This document shows, piece after piece, positions 1 through 8,032 of a stretch of 64,000 nt of DNA; within the stretch, counting starts at the first letter, position 1, and each line of letters starts with the position of its first letter. The stretch comes from Methanobrevibacter olleyae (GTDB lineage Archaea; Methanobacteriota; Methanobacteria; Methanobacteriales; Methanobacteriaceae). The position numbers were made by a program, and so were the translations under genes. The DNA lies in the NCBI GenBank assembly GCA_015063035.1, contig SUTG01000003.1, positions 1-64,000 on the forward strand. Direction: 5' to 3'. The notes below the pieces were generated by a model. It had not been told where the DNA came from, made no database searches, and was given only the letters and a program-made list of their open reading frames with translations.

Positions 1-103
1 TTGTTTTTCAAATTATTAAAAAATAATCTAAAAAAATAAAAAAAGCAATAATTAGATTATTAACGAACTATTTTTAAACTAATAAAAAAAAGGATAGAAG
101 ACA
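1..103. other. AT-rich window edge, no gene seen
   Basis: Very A-rich sequence just 3' of the DUF2149 gene, which is transcribed leftwards. Its minus-strand reading is T-rich and could act as an oligo-T terminator for that gene. I see no open frame with a ribosome site. Confidence 0.5.
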
Positions 104-436
104 TCACTCTTCCACCATAATCAATTTACCTGACTGGTCCTGATATACCTTACCCATTTCAGTGTATCCTTGACCAGATTTATTGCTTACATCAGGAGTT
201 TCATTCAATTGCTGGCCTTGATCCACTTCACTGACCTGGCTCATCTGCTGCATCACATTCTGCTTTTCCTCTTGAGTCATGTCAGAGAATATGACCCCTT
301 GCATATTCCATGAAATAACCAAAAAGACCAAAAGTCCAACTGCAATAACCAGCATAGCATCAACTAGATTTGCAGTTCCTGACATAGGATCTTCAGTATC
401 TTCAGACAGTCTCTTTCCACCTTGACGACGTACCAT
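104..436 (-). CDS. DUF2149 protein, ExbD/TolR-like
   Basis: A 110-residue single-pass membrane protein. It has a short basic cytoplasmic N terminus (MVRRQGGKR), a PMSGTANLVDAML segment, a hydrophobic helix at about residues 28-45, and a polar Gln/Glu-rich tail outside. This is the DUF2149 pattern, and the layout matches the small ExbD/TolR/MotB-type partner of a proton channel. It lies 59 bp downstream of the MotA/TolQ/ExbB gene on the same strand, so the two probably form one transcript and one complex. The role in energised transport is inferred from the partner; the cargo is unknown. No peptidoglycan-binding domain is present, as expected for a pseudomurein archaeon. Confidence 0.8.
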   Translation of the reverse strand: MVRRQGGKRLSEDTEDPMSGTANLVDAMLVIAVGLLVFLVISWNMQGVIFSDMTQEEKQNVMQQMSQVSEVDQGQQLNETPDVSNKSGQGYTEMGKVYQDQSGKLIMVEE

Positions 437-495
437 TCAATCACCAAATAGAATTTTGATAGGAAATTCCTAAAATAAAATAATATTGTTAAATA

Positions 496-1161
496 TTATT
501 TTCCTCTCATCTCATCCTCTTTCTTTAACCTGTCCAAAACAGTGTCAGCCAAAGCATCCAAATTAGAAAGATACTGCTCATACCATCGTCTGCGGATCTT
601 TCCAGCCACATAAGCCACTGCACCTGAACCAATCCCCACTACTGTGGTGTCAAATGCAACTATAATCGCACTTGCAAGAGTGTTTACATCACCGCTTCCA
701 AGAGCCGCAAGCCCTGGTCCCATTGGAATCAATGTACCCATCAAACCAAGGGTAGGTCCGATTTTGGTTACAATGTCTGTCTTTTGAAGATTCTTTTCAA
801 TCTTATCCTGTTCCTCTTCAAACAACTTTCTGGCTAATGCACGTCTTGTGTCTTCTCTTAAGTCCTTTGACTTTGCAATCTCAATTAAAACCACTTTTTG
901 AGAATGTTGAATAGGAGCATTCTTTATAATGCCTTGAATATCGTTTATGTCCTCACAATTAGCTATCCTGTAAATCAAATCCCTGATTAATTTAACGGGC
1001 ACTTTCTTATGAGAGCTATATTCTGATATAAGGCTTCCTATAATATATACCGCGAATACTGCAAATGCCAATAAAAATATGATTACTGGTATCTGTAAAC
1101 TTTGAGAAATAACGTTCAATGCAGAACTTAATAAATCACTTCCTGGAATCACCGTTACCAT
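496..1161 (-). CDS. MotA/TolQ/ExbB proton channel family protein
   Basis: A 221-residue integral membrane protein. It has an N-terminal hydrophobic helix (about 24-46), a long charged cytoplasmic stretch (about 50-130), then two close helices (about 132-152 and 161-187). The third helix carries IIVAFDTTVVGIGSG, the conserved Thr-rich channel segment of the family. ExbB-type channels use the ion gradient to drive an outer-surface device. The next gene downstream is the ExbD-like DUF2149 protein and upstream is a DUF2162 membrane protein. The three-gene set suggests an energised uptake or surface system, possibly linked to metals or corrinoids; that substrate is inference only. Confidence 0.88.
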   Translation of the reverse strand: MVTVIPGSDLLSSALNVISQSLQIPVIIFLLAFAVFAVYIIGSLISEYSSHKKVPVKLIRDLIYRIANCEDINDIQGIIKNAPIQHSQKVVLIEIAKSKDLREDTRRALARKLFEEEQDKIEKNLQKTDIVTKIGPTLGLMGTLIPMGPGLAALGSGDVNTLASAIIVAFDTTVVGIGSGAVAYVAGKIRRRWYEQYLSNLDALADTVLDRLKKEDEMRGK

Positions 1162-1208
1162 TTCACCACCAAATTAAAAAATAATAAATAAAAATTTAAA
1201 AAATTATA

Positions 1209-1284
1209 AAAATCAAAACTTTATTAAAAAACCATTCCTTCAATATCCAATAAAATCAAAACTTTATTAAAAAATCATTCCTTC
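1209..1284. repeat. Tandem duplication of DUF2162 gene 3' end
   Basis: A 33-bp block at 1252-1284, containing the last codons and stop of the DUF2162 gene, is repeated at 1209-1241 with one mismatch (period 43). The outer copy is non-coding. It is one of about eleven such gene-end duplications in the window. Confidence 0.85.
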
Positions 1285-1969
1285 GAGAAATCATGATTCC
1301 CATAATTACAATTCCAATTGCAATCAAAAATGTCAAGGCCAAGGAAGATAAAGAAGGAATTGTCAAGAATCTCATGGATTGATTGAAAGCTTGAATTATA
1401 TTAGGTATCAATATGGAGGATAATAGGAAATAAATTCCCAAAAAGAGCATGAAGTTTCCAATAACTATCGGATAAGGCTTTTTAAGGAATTTAACTATTA
1501 CATTAGATGCAAAATAGCCTATCAAGATTACCAAAACCATTGCAATGGCCACATATTGGCTTAGTGAAAATGCACCTAATCCAATTGTAGGGGCTGCCAT
1601 TATGATGCTGGCTAGAATAGATCCGAAGTAGCATGGACAAGGAGCAACTAAAATCATTCTTGTGGTTCTCATGGTATTGTTTTCATGTTTTTTCCACTCC
1701 TTGATTGTATATATCCCTGAAAAAATCATGATAACGGCCATGATGAGGTAAATGATAGAGTTATAGCTGTTGATTATTTCTGTCATTTGGCTTGCATATA
1801 AGGAGGCAATAGCTGATAGAATCATTATTCCTCCACCATATCCTAAACACAATAGAGCCAAATTCCTTTTAGAGAGATTTGCCAAGCCACTTGCAATTCC
1901 AAGCTTTGTTCCAAACAATATAATAGCAGCAAAAACCCCTAGTTGCCATAATGCACTTAATATTTCCAT
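1256..1969 (-). CDS. DUF2162 family multi-helix membrane protein, putative transporter
   Basis: A 237-residue protein with about seven hydrophobic helices spread over its whole length. The motifs KLGIASGLANLSKRNL, CLGYGGGIM and VAPCPCYFGSI match the DUF2162 family of archaeal predicted transporters. The CPC motif near residue 111 could bind metal. It sits 94 bp upstream of the ExbB-like gene on the same strand and is probably co-transcribed with it. No soluble domain is present. Function is unproven; a role as the permease served by the proton channel pair is inference. Confidence 0.78.
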   Translation of the reverse strand: MEILSALWQLGVFAAIILFGTKLGIASGLANLSKRNLALLCLGYGGGIMILSAIASLYASQMTEIINSYNSIIYLIMAVIMIFSGIYTIKEWKKHENNTMRTTRMILVAPCPCYFGSILASIIMAAPTIGLGAFSLSQYVAIAMVLVILIGYFASNVIVKFLKKPYPIVIGNFMLFLGIYFLLSSILIPNIIQAFNQSMRFLTIPSLSSLALTFLIAIGIVIMGIMISRRNDFLIKF

Positions 1970-2209
1970 AAAAACACCTATAATTCAAAAAAATCATTAA
2001 AAATATATCGGTGTTATAAAATATGTTGCACAATATATAAATATATTCTCATCAATAAAAGAAAAAAAGATAATTTTTTGATAAAATTAAAAAATAGGCA
2101 TATAATGAAGTGATATTAAATATGAAAACAAGTTATATTCAATAGTGCAATTCATTTTATTTTCACAAATAAGAAATCAAATGAAGAGAAAGATTCAAAA
2201 CAACCGGAT

Positions 2210-2722
2210 TCATATCAATTTATTTTCACAAAAAACCTTGTCTTTGCTTTTAGGCTTACGTGTAAATACCAGGTCATATTCAATGATCTCATTCTCTTCA
2301 GTCTTTCTTACAGGCATGTCAGATAGAGAATATTCACCTATCTGCTTTCCATTCATGTGACTCAATTGCTTAATGACCTTATTGATTAGAATCAATTCCT
2401 CTTTTTTGAAATCCATTTCAGGCCCCTTTAGGGAAAAGTATCTATTCATTATCTTACCGCAAGGCAATCTTCTCTTTCCCAAGCTTATTTTCTTTTCCTC
2501 AACCAATTCCTCTATAGCCATTTCAAAATGAACAGGTACGGGACCTCTTTCCTTCTTTATGTATGATTCATTTGTAATGGACTGATTGAACTCGCTATAA
2601 TGATTGAAGTCTGAATAGTAAAGCAGCTTATGAAGCACTGTTCTTCCAACAGTGTTTCTAAAACCGCACTTGTAGATGATGAAATGCAATACGTTTTTGA
2701 ATTTATCCTTATCAAAATCCAT
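2210..2722 (-). CDS. Panacea domain (DUF4065/SocA-like) protein
   Basis: A 170-residue soluble protein. The N-terminal half has the hallmarks of the Panacea/SocA domain: KLLYYSDFNHYSEFN (about 27-41), then YIKKERGPVPVHFEMAIEEL (about 54-73). The C-terminal half is helical and charged. Panacea proteins are often antitoxins or proteolysis adaptors encoded next to a toxin. Here no adjacent candidate toxin is visible: neighbours are DUF2162 and UPF0147, and the flanks are AT-rich without credible frames. It may be a solitary adaptor or an orphaned antitoxin. Family assignment is fairly secure; function is not. Confidence 0.75.
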   Translation of the reverse strand: MDFDKDKFKNVLHFIIYKCGFRNTVGRTVLHKLLYYSDFNHYSEFNQSITNESYIKKERGPVPVHFEMAIEELVEEKKISLGKRRLPCGKIMNRYFSLKGPEMDFKKEELILINKVIKQLSHMNGKQIGEYSLSDMPVRKTEENEIIEYDLVFTRKPKSKDKVFCENKLI

Positions 2723-2900
2723 CTTAAAACCCTCTTTGAAATTATATATCGCCTATGAATTATTAAAAACTTTTTATTCAAAATTAAAAAAAGACAACAA
2801 AACCCAAAAAAATCAAATTCAAAGTAAAAAAAAGACAACATCCAAAAAATAATAAAAAATTAAATCAAACATGAAAAAGATAATCATTTCTTTATTTACT

Positions 2901-3026
2901 AACAATATACCATAAATATATATACTTTAAAAAGCATATTCTATATTGTTATAGACTATTTACTTTTTTTGAAACTGATTTGTACTTATTTTGATAATAT
3001 TTTCAAAAATTGATGAATAGGGAGGA
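2901..3026 (+). promoter_or_regulatory. Promoter and leader of UPF0147 gene
   Basis: A TATA-box-like AAATATATATAC lies at about 2914-2925. It is bracketed by a perfect 9-bp inverted repeat, AACAATATA at 2901-2909 and TATATTGTT at 2942-2950, which could be a regulator site. Initiation would be expected near 2950, giving a leader of about 80 nt that ends in a strong ribosome site GGGAGGA at 3020-3026. The intergenic stretch from 2723 holds nothing else I can support. Confidence 0.5.
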
Positions 3027-3032
3027 ATAATT

Positions 3033-3287
3033 ATGGTAGAAGAAACTTTTGAAGAAGTATCCGCAATTTTAAAACACATTATGGAAAACCCAAGTGTACC
3101 ACGTAATATCAGAAGAGCTGCAGATGAATCTTTCCAAACCTTGAATGATGAAAGTGAAGATCCAACTGTAAGAGCCAGTGCTGTTATCTTAAAGTTAGAT
3201 GAAATCAGTAACGACCCTAATATCCCAGTTCATGCAAGAACCTTAATCTGGGAAATCCTATCTAAATTGGAAGCTATCACCGTATAG
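3033..3287 (+). CDS. UPF0147 family protein
   Basis: An 84-residue, all-helical acidic protein, the usual length of the archaeal UPF0147 family. Conserved blocks seen are [14 protein letters not shown] (about 19-32), [24 protein letters not shown] (about 41-64) and [13 protein letters not shown] near the end. The start is fixed by the GGGAGGA ribosome site 6 bases upstream. A strong TATA box and T-rich downstream sequence suggest a monocistronic, well-expressed gene. Its molecular role is unknown; small size and wide archaeal conservation fit a housekeeping function. Confidence 0.92.
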   Translation: MVEETFEEVSAILKHIMENPSVPRNIRRAADESFQTLNDESEDPTVRASAVILKLDEISNDPNIPVHARTLIWEILSKLEAITV

Positions 3288-3649
3288 CTTTACTGTTTTT
3301 TATCTTTTTTTACTTTTTTTAAATTATTATATTACTTTTAACAATTCTCTATTTTTTACAATAATTTATCATTATTTTTCATTTTCTATAAAATTCTTAA
3401 GACCTAAATATTTGCTATAATTGGCTATATTTCAATTAGATAGAATTATAGAAAATCTAGACGTGCATTTCAAGTGTAAAATTTACAGATTTTTTTATTG
3501 AATTGTTTTATTTTTATCAAAAATTTTCAAAATTAAAAACCTTTATAAATAACAAAATCATCCAACTGAAAACTGTACCAAATCAAAAACATTTATAAGT
3601 AACGAAATCATAAGATATTGTATATGCTATTTTTATAGGGGTGAATAGT
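3288..3649. other. Intergenic: T-rich terminator, ORB-like box, duplicated promoter
   Basis: T-runs directly after the UPF0147 stop (3297-3320) are probably its terminator. A 13-bp Cdc6-box-like motif TTTCAAGTGTAAA lies at 3468-3480. Two promoter-like blocks then follow, at 3535-3560 and 3586-3611 (period 51), each containing a TTTATAA-type element. The second leads into the HIRAN gene. The doubled block looks like a local tandem duplication of the promoter. Confidence 0.6.
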
Positions 3650-4015
3650 GTGATCGAGGAAAAGTTTAATGAAAAATATGTAACTGTAATCTGTTTTAAC
3701 CAATTTCATGGAAAGAAGATATTCAAGATTGGTACTATTTTAAAACTCATCAAGGAGCCGGACAATGCTCATGATTCAGAAGCTATCAGGGTTGAAATGA
3801 GATATGCCGGAAAAGTGGGATACTTGGCAAACAGCACTAAAACTGTTGTTAGAGGCACTATGAGTTCAGGAAGGGTTTATGATAAGATAGATGATGAGAA
3901 TGGATATGCAATCGTAAAGTTCATTTCCCATCAGAATGTGATAGCTAAAGTCATCGAAGATAATGAGCTTGCTGAACTTAAAAAGGATTCTGAAAATGAT
4001 GTGAATTTCATTTAA
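3650..4015 (+). CDS. HIRAN domain protein
   Basis: A stand-alone HIRAN domain of about 121 residues. The motifs are GTILKLIKEPDNAHDSEAI followed by a GKVGYLANSTKTV segment, the typical order (KxxxEPDNxxDxxAI, then VGYL). HIRAN domains recognise 3' ends or damaged DNA and also occur alone in bacteria and archaea. I prefer the GTG at 3650 to the in-frame GTG at 3641, because GGGGTGA at 3638-3644 is a good ribosome site for it and would overlap the earlier start. It has its own doubled promoter-like block. The DNA-related role is a family property, not shown here. Confidence 0.8.
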   Translation: MIEEKFNEKYVTVICFNQFHGKKIFKIGTILKLIKEPDNAHDSEAIRVEMRYAGKVGYLANSTKTVVRGTMSSGRVYDKIDDENGYAIVKFISHQNVIAKVIEDNELAELKKDSENDVNFI

Positions 4016-4093
4016 TGCTTTTTATCAATTATTAAAATTATAATTTATCTAATGTAATTTTGTTTGAATAATATAAAACGATTGGGTGATGAT

Positions 4094-5095
4094 ATGGAAA
4101 AATCAAACAGTGAAATTGAAAACAGTGAAAATGCTGAAGATTTAAGCAATATTGAAAACATTGCATACATTGACATAAACGGCACTAAAATGGCCATTGA
4201 GCTATTGGATAGCCAAAAGTATGAAAATGTGGAGGCAATTCCAATTAAAAGCGATTTCTTTGGAAAAAAGGATTTTATTACTCTTAAAAAAGGATATGAG
4301 ATGGACTTAGTTGAAATCAAGGAGCTTGAAAATTCAACAGTTAACACCGTCTTATGCAAAAACGATTCTGTTGTTCCTCTCATTTTGATTGATGATGATG
4401 AGATTACCGGTGCAATGCAAAACCGTATCATAAATGACACATTGCTCATTCCAGCCCAATCAAGCATTAATATTCATGTTAGCTGCACTGAACACGGCAG
4501 ATGGCACACCAGAGGAGAAGGTGAAGCATCAAGAACATTCAAGCCATCATTGTATTCTGCAAATCACAGCACAAGAAGCAGAAAATCAAGAGCTTCCTAT
4601 GAGGAACGTGACTATCAAGGTGAAGTCTGGGATTCCATAAGTGAATTTGAATCAAGATCAAATTTCAAGTCGATGACCAGCGCCTTGAATGACAGCTATG
4701 AAAACCTTAAGGATAAGCAAAATGATTACTTAAGCAAATTCCATATTGAAGATGGTCAAAATGGTGTCATATTCATTGTAAATGGTGAGCTCAAGGGATT
4801 GGAACTGTTTTATAATCATAGGATATATAAGGAGTATCATGAAAAGCTCTGCAGAAGCTACATAATAGAAGCTATTGTTGAAAAGAAATCCGTTGACAAT
4901 ATTGACAGATTGGAACTCATGAATCTTTTGGAAAACATCTCACAAAGCGAGTTCAAGTCCAAAAAATCCATAGGTCTTGGAGACAATATCAAGTTTTCAA
5001 ATGATTTCGGATCAGGTTCCGGTCTTATATGGGAAGATGAACTGATTCACATGACTTTCTTCAAGGACTTTGTAATCAATGAAGTTATTATCTAA
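4094..5095 (+). CDS. ARPP-1 family domain protein
   Basis: A 333-residue protein matching the ARPP-1 (ARG and rhodanese-phosphatase associated) family. Seen are VEAIPIKSDFFGKKDFITLKKG, the VPLILIDDDEITGAMQNR core, and IPAQSSINIHVSCTEHGRW. A charged, Arg/Ser-rich stretch at about residues 150-190 follows, and GVIFIVNGELKGLELF begins the C-terminal part. Start: GGGTGAT at 4084-4090 places the ATG at 4094; the in-frame TTG at 4064 has no ribosome site. It follows the HIRAN gene on the same strand with about 78 bp between. Biochemical function of the family is unknown. Confidence 0.75.
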   Translation: MEKSNSEIENSENAEDLSNIENIAYIDINGTKMAIELLDSQKYENVEAIPIKSDFFGKKDFITLKKGYEMDLVEIKELENSTVNTVLCKNDSVVPLILIDDDEITGAMQNRIINDTLLIPAQSSINIHVSCTEHGRWHTRGEGEASRTFKPSLYSANHSTRSRKSRASYEERDYQGEVWDSISEFESRSNFKSMTSALNDSYENLKDKQNDYLSKFHIEDGQNGVIFIVNGELKGLELFYNHRIYKEYHEKLCRSYIIEAIVEKKSVDNIDRLELMNLLENISQSEFKSKKSIGLGDNIKFSNDFGSGSGLIWEDELIHMTFFKDFVINEVII

Positions 5096-5260
5096 CTTCA
5101 TTATAATTATTTTTATAAACTCTTTTTGCATCAATTAATCACTTAGAAAGTAATATCCTTTTACACCATACTCTTTTTTATTATTGTTAACAATCATAAT
5201 ATCAATAAAATTAATACTGTTTTTAAAAAAAAGGATGAATAAAATAATAAATAAAATAGC

Positions 5261-5349
5261 TCTTCTATAACTGAAGAAGAATCAAAATCATAAAATAAAA
5301 AAAGAAAAAAACATTCTTCCTACAACTGAAGGAGAATCAAATCCATAAA
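5261..5349. repeat. Tandem duplication of cbiB 3' end
   Basis: The block at 5314-5349, covering the stop codon and last codons of cbiB, has a diverged copy at 5261-5294 (period about 53; one indel and a few substitutions). The outer copy is non-coding. Same pattern as at 1209-1284. Confidence 0.75.
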
Positions 5350-6345
5350 CACGAAAAAGAAAAATATTGTAATCAGGAATATGCTAAGCCTTGCAATGTC
5401 AATTGCCTTGTCAATGCATTCCACTTTGAGGGGATGCAAATCATCACCTAAAGTATAGACTCCCTCTTTTTCAAGTTGAATGTTCAATGCCCCTGCAACT
5501 GTTGCCATTGTGTATCCTGAATTTGGACTGTCACAGTTTCTGGCATCCCTTCCCATTATGTAATAAGCTCCTCTCCAATTCAGAGCCAAGAATGCTGCAG
5601 ATATTATGATCAAATATCCGGATATCCTGGCAGGAATGTAATTCAGTATGTCATCCAAATGAGCAGGTACATATCCAATGTTATAAAGCTCATCTGTCTT
5701 GTATCCAAGCATTGAATCCATGGTATCTACAACCCTATGGATCAATGCTGCAAGCACAGCCAATATAAGCACTGTGAAATCATTGAATCCCAAAAGGAAT
5801 GCCACTATACCAACAATTGAATAGTAAAAAATTGTTGAAACATATGAATCTGGAATGTTTTCAGTTAATGTTTCAATTACAGCTGATATGACATGCTCCT
5901 TATTCAATTCACTTGTCTTTCTGCTTACCAAGTAGCTCACTGCCTGACGTGCCTTGTTAAGATTGTTGTTTTTCAAGTCATTTCCCACATCACGTGCAGA
6001 GTCAAGAAGCAATTTTACTGAAAATGTGGATGACAGCAATAAAAGGGCCACTAGTTTGAAGAGATATATCATCCCATCGTTAATGTACATGAAATGCTTG
6101 ATGAGTATCATTGGCACTAAGACAATAAGGGAAGAAACAGCTATTACGCAGATTGAAATCACAAGTCCAGAAATCTTATTGTCATATTTGATAAGATGTT
6201 TCTTGAAAAAGCTTATGATGTTTCCAATCCATACAACAGGATGCAATCTAGCTGGAAACTCTCCAATCAGCAAATCAAATGCCAAAGAAAACAAAAGTGT
6301 TGTAAGCAGCATATAAATTGAATTTGAATAAAGTTCAGTTATCAT
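5320..6345 (-). CDS. cbiB: Adenosylcobinamide-phosphate synthase CbiB/CobD
   Basis: Integral membrane enzyme of the late cobamide pathway. It joins adenosyl-cobyric acid to the aminopropanol arm. Recognised by DLLIGEFPARLHPVVWIGNIISFF near the N terminus, VSYLVSRKTSELNKEHVISAVIETLTENIPDSYVSTIFYY mid-protein (quoted here only as the S-R-K-T and E-T-L-T-E-N motifs), NYIPARISGYLI and RDARNCDSPNSGYTMA. Length of about 340 residues is normal. A TTATATATAG TATA box at about 6370-6380 puts initiation close to the ATG at 6345, so the mRNA may be leaderless; a TTG at 6366 is less likely. The neighbouring genes are unrelated; other tetrapyrrole genes lie at 12.5 and 55.8 kb. Confidence 0.9.
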   Translation of the reverse strand: MITELYSNSIYMLLTTLLFSLAFDLLIGEFPARLHPVVWIGNIISFFKKHLIKYDNKISGLVISICVIAVSSLIVLVPMILIKHFMYINDGMIYLFKLVALLLLSSTFSVKLLLDSARDVGNDLKNNNLNKARQAVSYLVSRKTSELNKEHVISAVIETLTENIPDSYVSTIFYYSIVGIVAFLLGFNDFTVLILAVLAALIHRVVDTMDSMLGYKTDELYNIGYVPAHLDDILNYIPARISGYLIIISAAFLALNWRGAYYIMGRDARNCDSPNSGYTMATVAGALNIQLEKEGVYTLGDDLHPLKVECIDKAIDIARLSIFLITIFFFFVFMDLILLQL

Positions 6346-6453
6346 TAAAATTAAATATATTAGCAAACTATATATAATTTATTGATAGTAAAAATTTAAT
6401 TAGAATTTTATAAAAATTTTATAAAAATATAATTAAAATATAATTCAAATATT

Positions 6454-6491
<38 letters not shown>

Positions 6492-6520
6492 ATATTTATA
6501 TTTATTTTATGGATGATAAT

Positions 6521-6997
6521 ATGGCAATAGATGAAGAGCAAGTCAAAAACTGGTTATTGGACGAGGGTCTTATTCGTGAAAAGATTTATGATGAAAACGC
6601 TAATTTCCATTACATTATAAATTTTCCAAACAACAATGCGATGGATATAATCAATCCCAAATCAAAAGAGGATGTTTTAATCATAGGATGCGCAACAGAA
6701 GTTTCACATGAAGAGCAAAACATAATCAAAAACAGTCCTAAGGAAATGAATCAGGAATTCATTTGGAAGATAAGGTTTTCATTGAATGAAATGCTTCTTG
6801 ATTTTGAATTGGAACATCCAAATGATCAATTGACCAGATTCATCATAACAGAAGACATATTTGAAGATGGGCTTACAAAGCATGTCCTTATTAAAACCAT
6901 CAAGAAAGTCTTCAAGGGAAAGCTTCAATGCATTTGGATTCTTGGTAAAACATATGGATCCATACAGAACAATGATTTTCCTGATGTTTTAGATTAA
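6521..6997 (+). CDS. DUF2299 family protein
   Basis: A soluble protein of about 158 residues matching the archaeal DUF2299 family. It opens with an acidic helix (DEEQVKNWLLDEGLI), then the strand-rich segment YHINFPNNN-like (HYIINFPNNNAMDIINP) and a C-terminal TKHVLIKTIKKVFKGKLQCIW. Two in-frame ATGs exist, at 6509 and 6521. GGATGAT lies just before the second, and the TATA-like CATATTTATATTT at 6491-6503 would start transcription near it, so 6521 is preferred. Function unknown. The poly(A) tract directly upstream is unusual and may influence expression. Confidence 0.7.
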   Translation: MAIDEEQVKNWLLDEGLIREKIYDENANFHYIINFPNNNAMDIINPKSKEDVLIIGCATEVSHEEQNIIKNSPKEMNQEFIWKIRFSLNEMLLDFELEHPNDQLTRFIITEDIFEDGLTKHVLIKTIKKVFKGKLQCIWILGKTYGSIQNNDFPDVLD

Positions 6998-7000
6998 AAT

Positions 7001-8032
7001 ATTTTATATTATATTTTTTTTTTTAAAAAATAAAATTTATTAATTAAATTTTTAATTTTATTTAATTAATTTATGATTTATTCATCTATTTTTTTCTAAA
7101 TTTCTATTTTTAGTTTTTTATTGTTATTTATAATAACTGACTTTTATAATTTAATTGTTTAAATATATTTTCACGATATTTCATCTAACTTTTTCACATC
7201 TTTTCTGCTGTTTTGATCATGATTTTTCCATGATCTTTAGAGAGTGAGAGGTGTGTTTCTAGTGAAACGATTTCGAGGGTCTTTAAAGTATCGACGGGTC
7301 TGTTTCAATTGTATTCACTTGAAATTTTCCTCCCTATCTTTATTTAAAAAATTCTTCATTAAAATTCTTCAATTATGATTTAAAGCTCAAATAATGATTT
7401 TTGATTTTTTCATTAAAAAAATTTACACTTGAAATACATCCCTTTATTTCCGCTTTTCACCAATTTTGCTTTCACTTGAAATGGTACTCTCTGTCTTTTT
7501 TTAACTATTTTTTACAAATAATTTACTTTTTAAGCTTTATAATATTCTTAAAACATTGTAAAAATACAATTAATTTGTATTTTTCTAATCAAATCATAAA
7601 TTTTGATTTATTTTATTAAATCATGATAATTTTATTATTTTATTCTAATTGAAATAAAAATTTTACTTTATTTTGAAATAGACTATCATTTCAAGTGTAA
7701 AATTAATTTTAAACAATTTTAACTTCTTTAATACACTTGCAATTTATCTAATATTATTAAAGTTTTTCCATTGTTTGATTTTTTGAGAATGTTCCTTATT
7801 TTTGAAATGATAAAAAAGTTTAAATATATAATTTAATAAACAATACTAATACAGTTGAAATTTTACTATTGAAAATGAAAATTTCTATTTTTTTAATAAC
7901 TTAACTTAATTTTTCTAGAATTCAAAAAGAAAATTTTGGGTTTTAGCTTAATTTTTATACAATGTGTTTAAGATTTAAAATTCTCAGACGATGAATTTTA
8001 AAAAGCACATCATTTATTTATGGGATGATTAT
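7001..8032. other. Gene-free region upstream of cdc6
   Basis: About 1 kb with no supported gene. It holds the origin described separately. After the DUF2299 stop there is T-rich sequence, and 7750-8000 is A+T-rich with the cdc6 promoter. A hydrophobic 72-codon frame at 7401-7619 is judged a chance frame in T-rich DNA. Confidence 0.7.
7240..7750. other. Candidate replication origin with ORB-like boxes
   Basis: A gene-free stretch just upstream of cdc6. Cdc6-box cores matching the Methanothermobacter-type TTTACACTTGAAA are seen: exact at 7422-7434; near-exact at 7312-7326 and 7470-7481; and inverted, exact TTTCAAGTGTAAA at 7689-7701. A weaker one is at about 7731-7744. A longer box at 7255-7281 combines AGTGAAACGA with a G-run (GAGGGTC), like a full ORB with its G-string. 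The region between the oppositely oriented boxes (about 7500-7690) is extremely A+T-rich, a plausible unwinding element. Boxes in opposed orientation around an AT-rich core beside the initiator gene is the canonical archaeal oriC layout. Confidence 0.8.

Noticed and set aside
496-1161. Flagellar motor MotA
   Set aside because: No peptidoglycan-binding MotB partner and no flagellar genes; the ExbB-like interpretation fits better with DUF2149.
7401-7619. 72-codon hydrophobic frame inside the origin region
   Set aside because: It spans Cdc6 boxes and AT-rich core, has no ribosome site, and has the Phe-rich composition of T-rich non-coding DNA.
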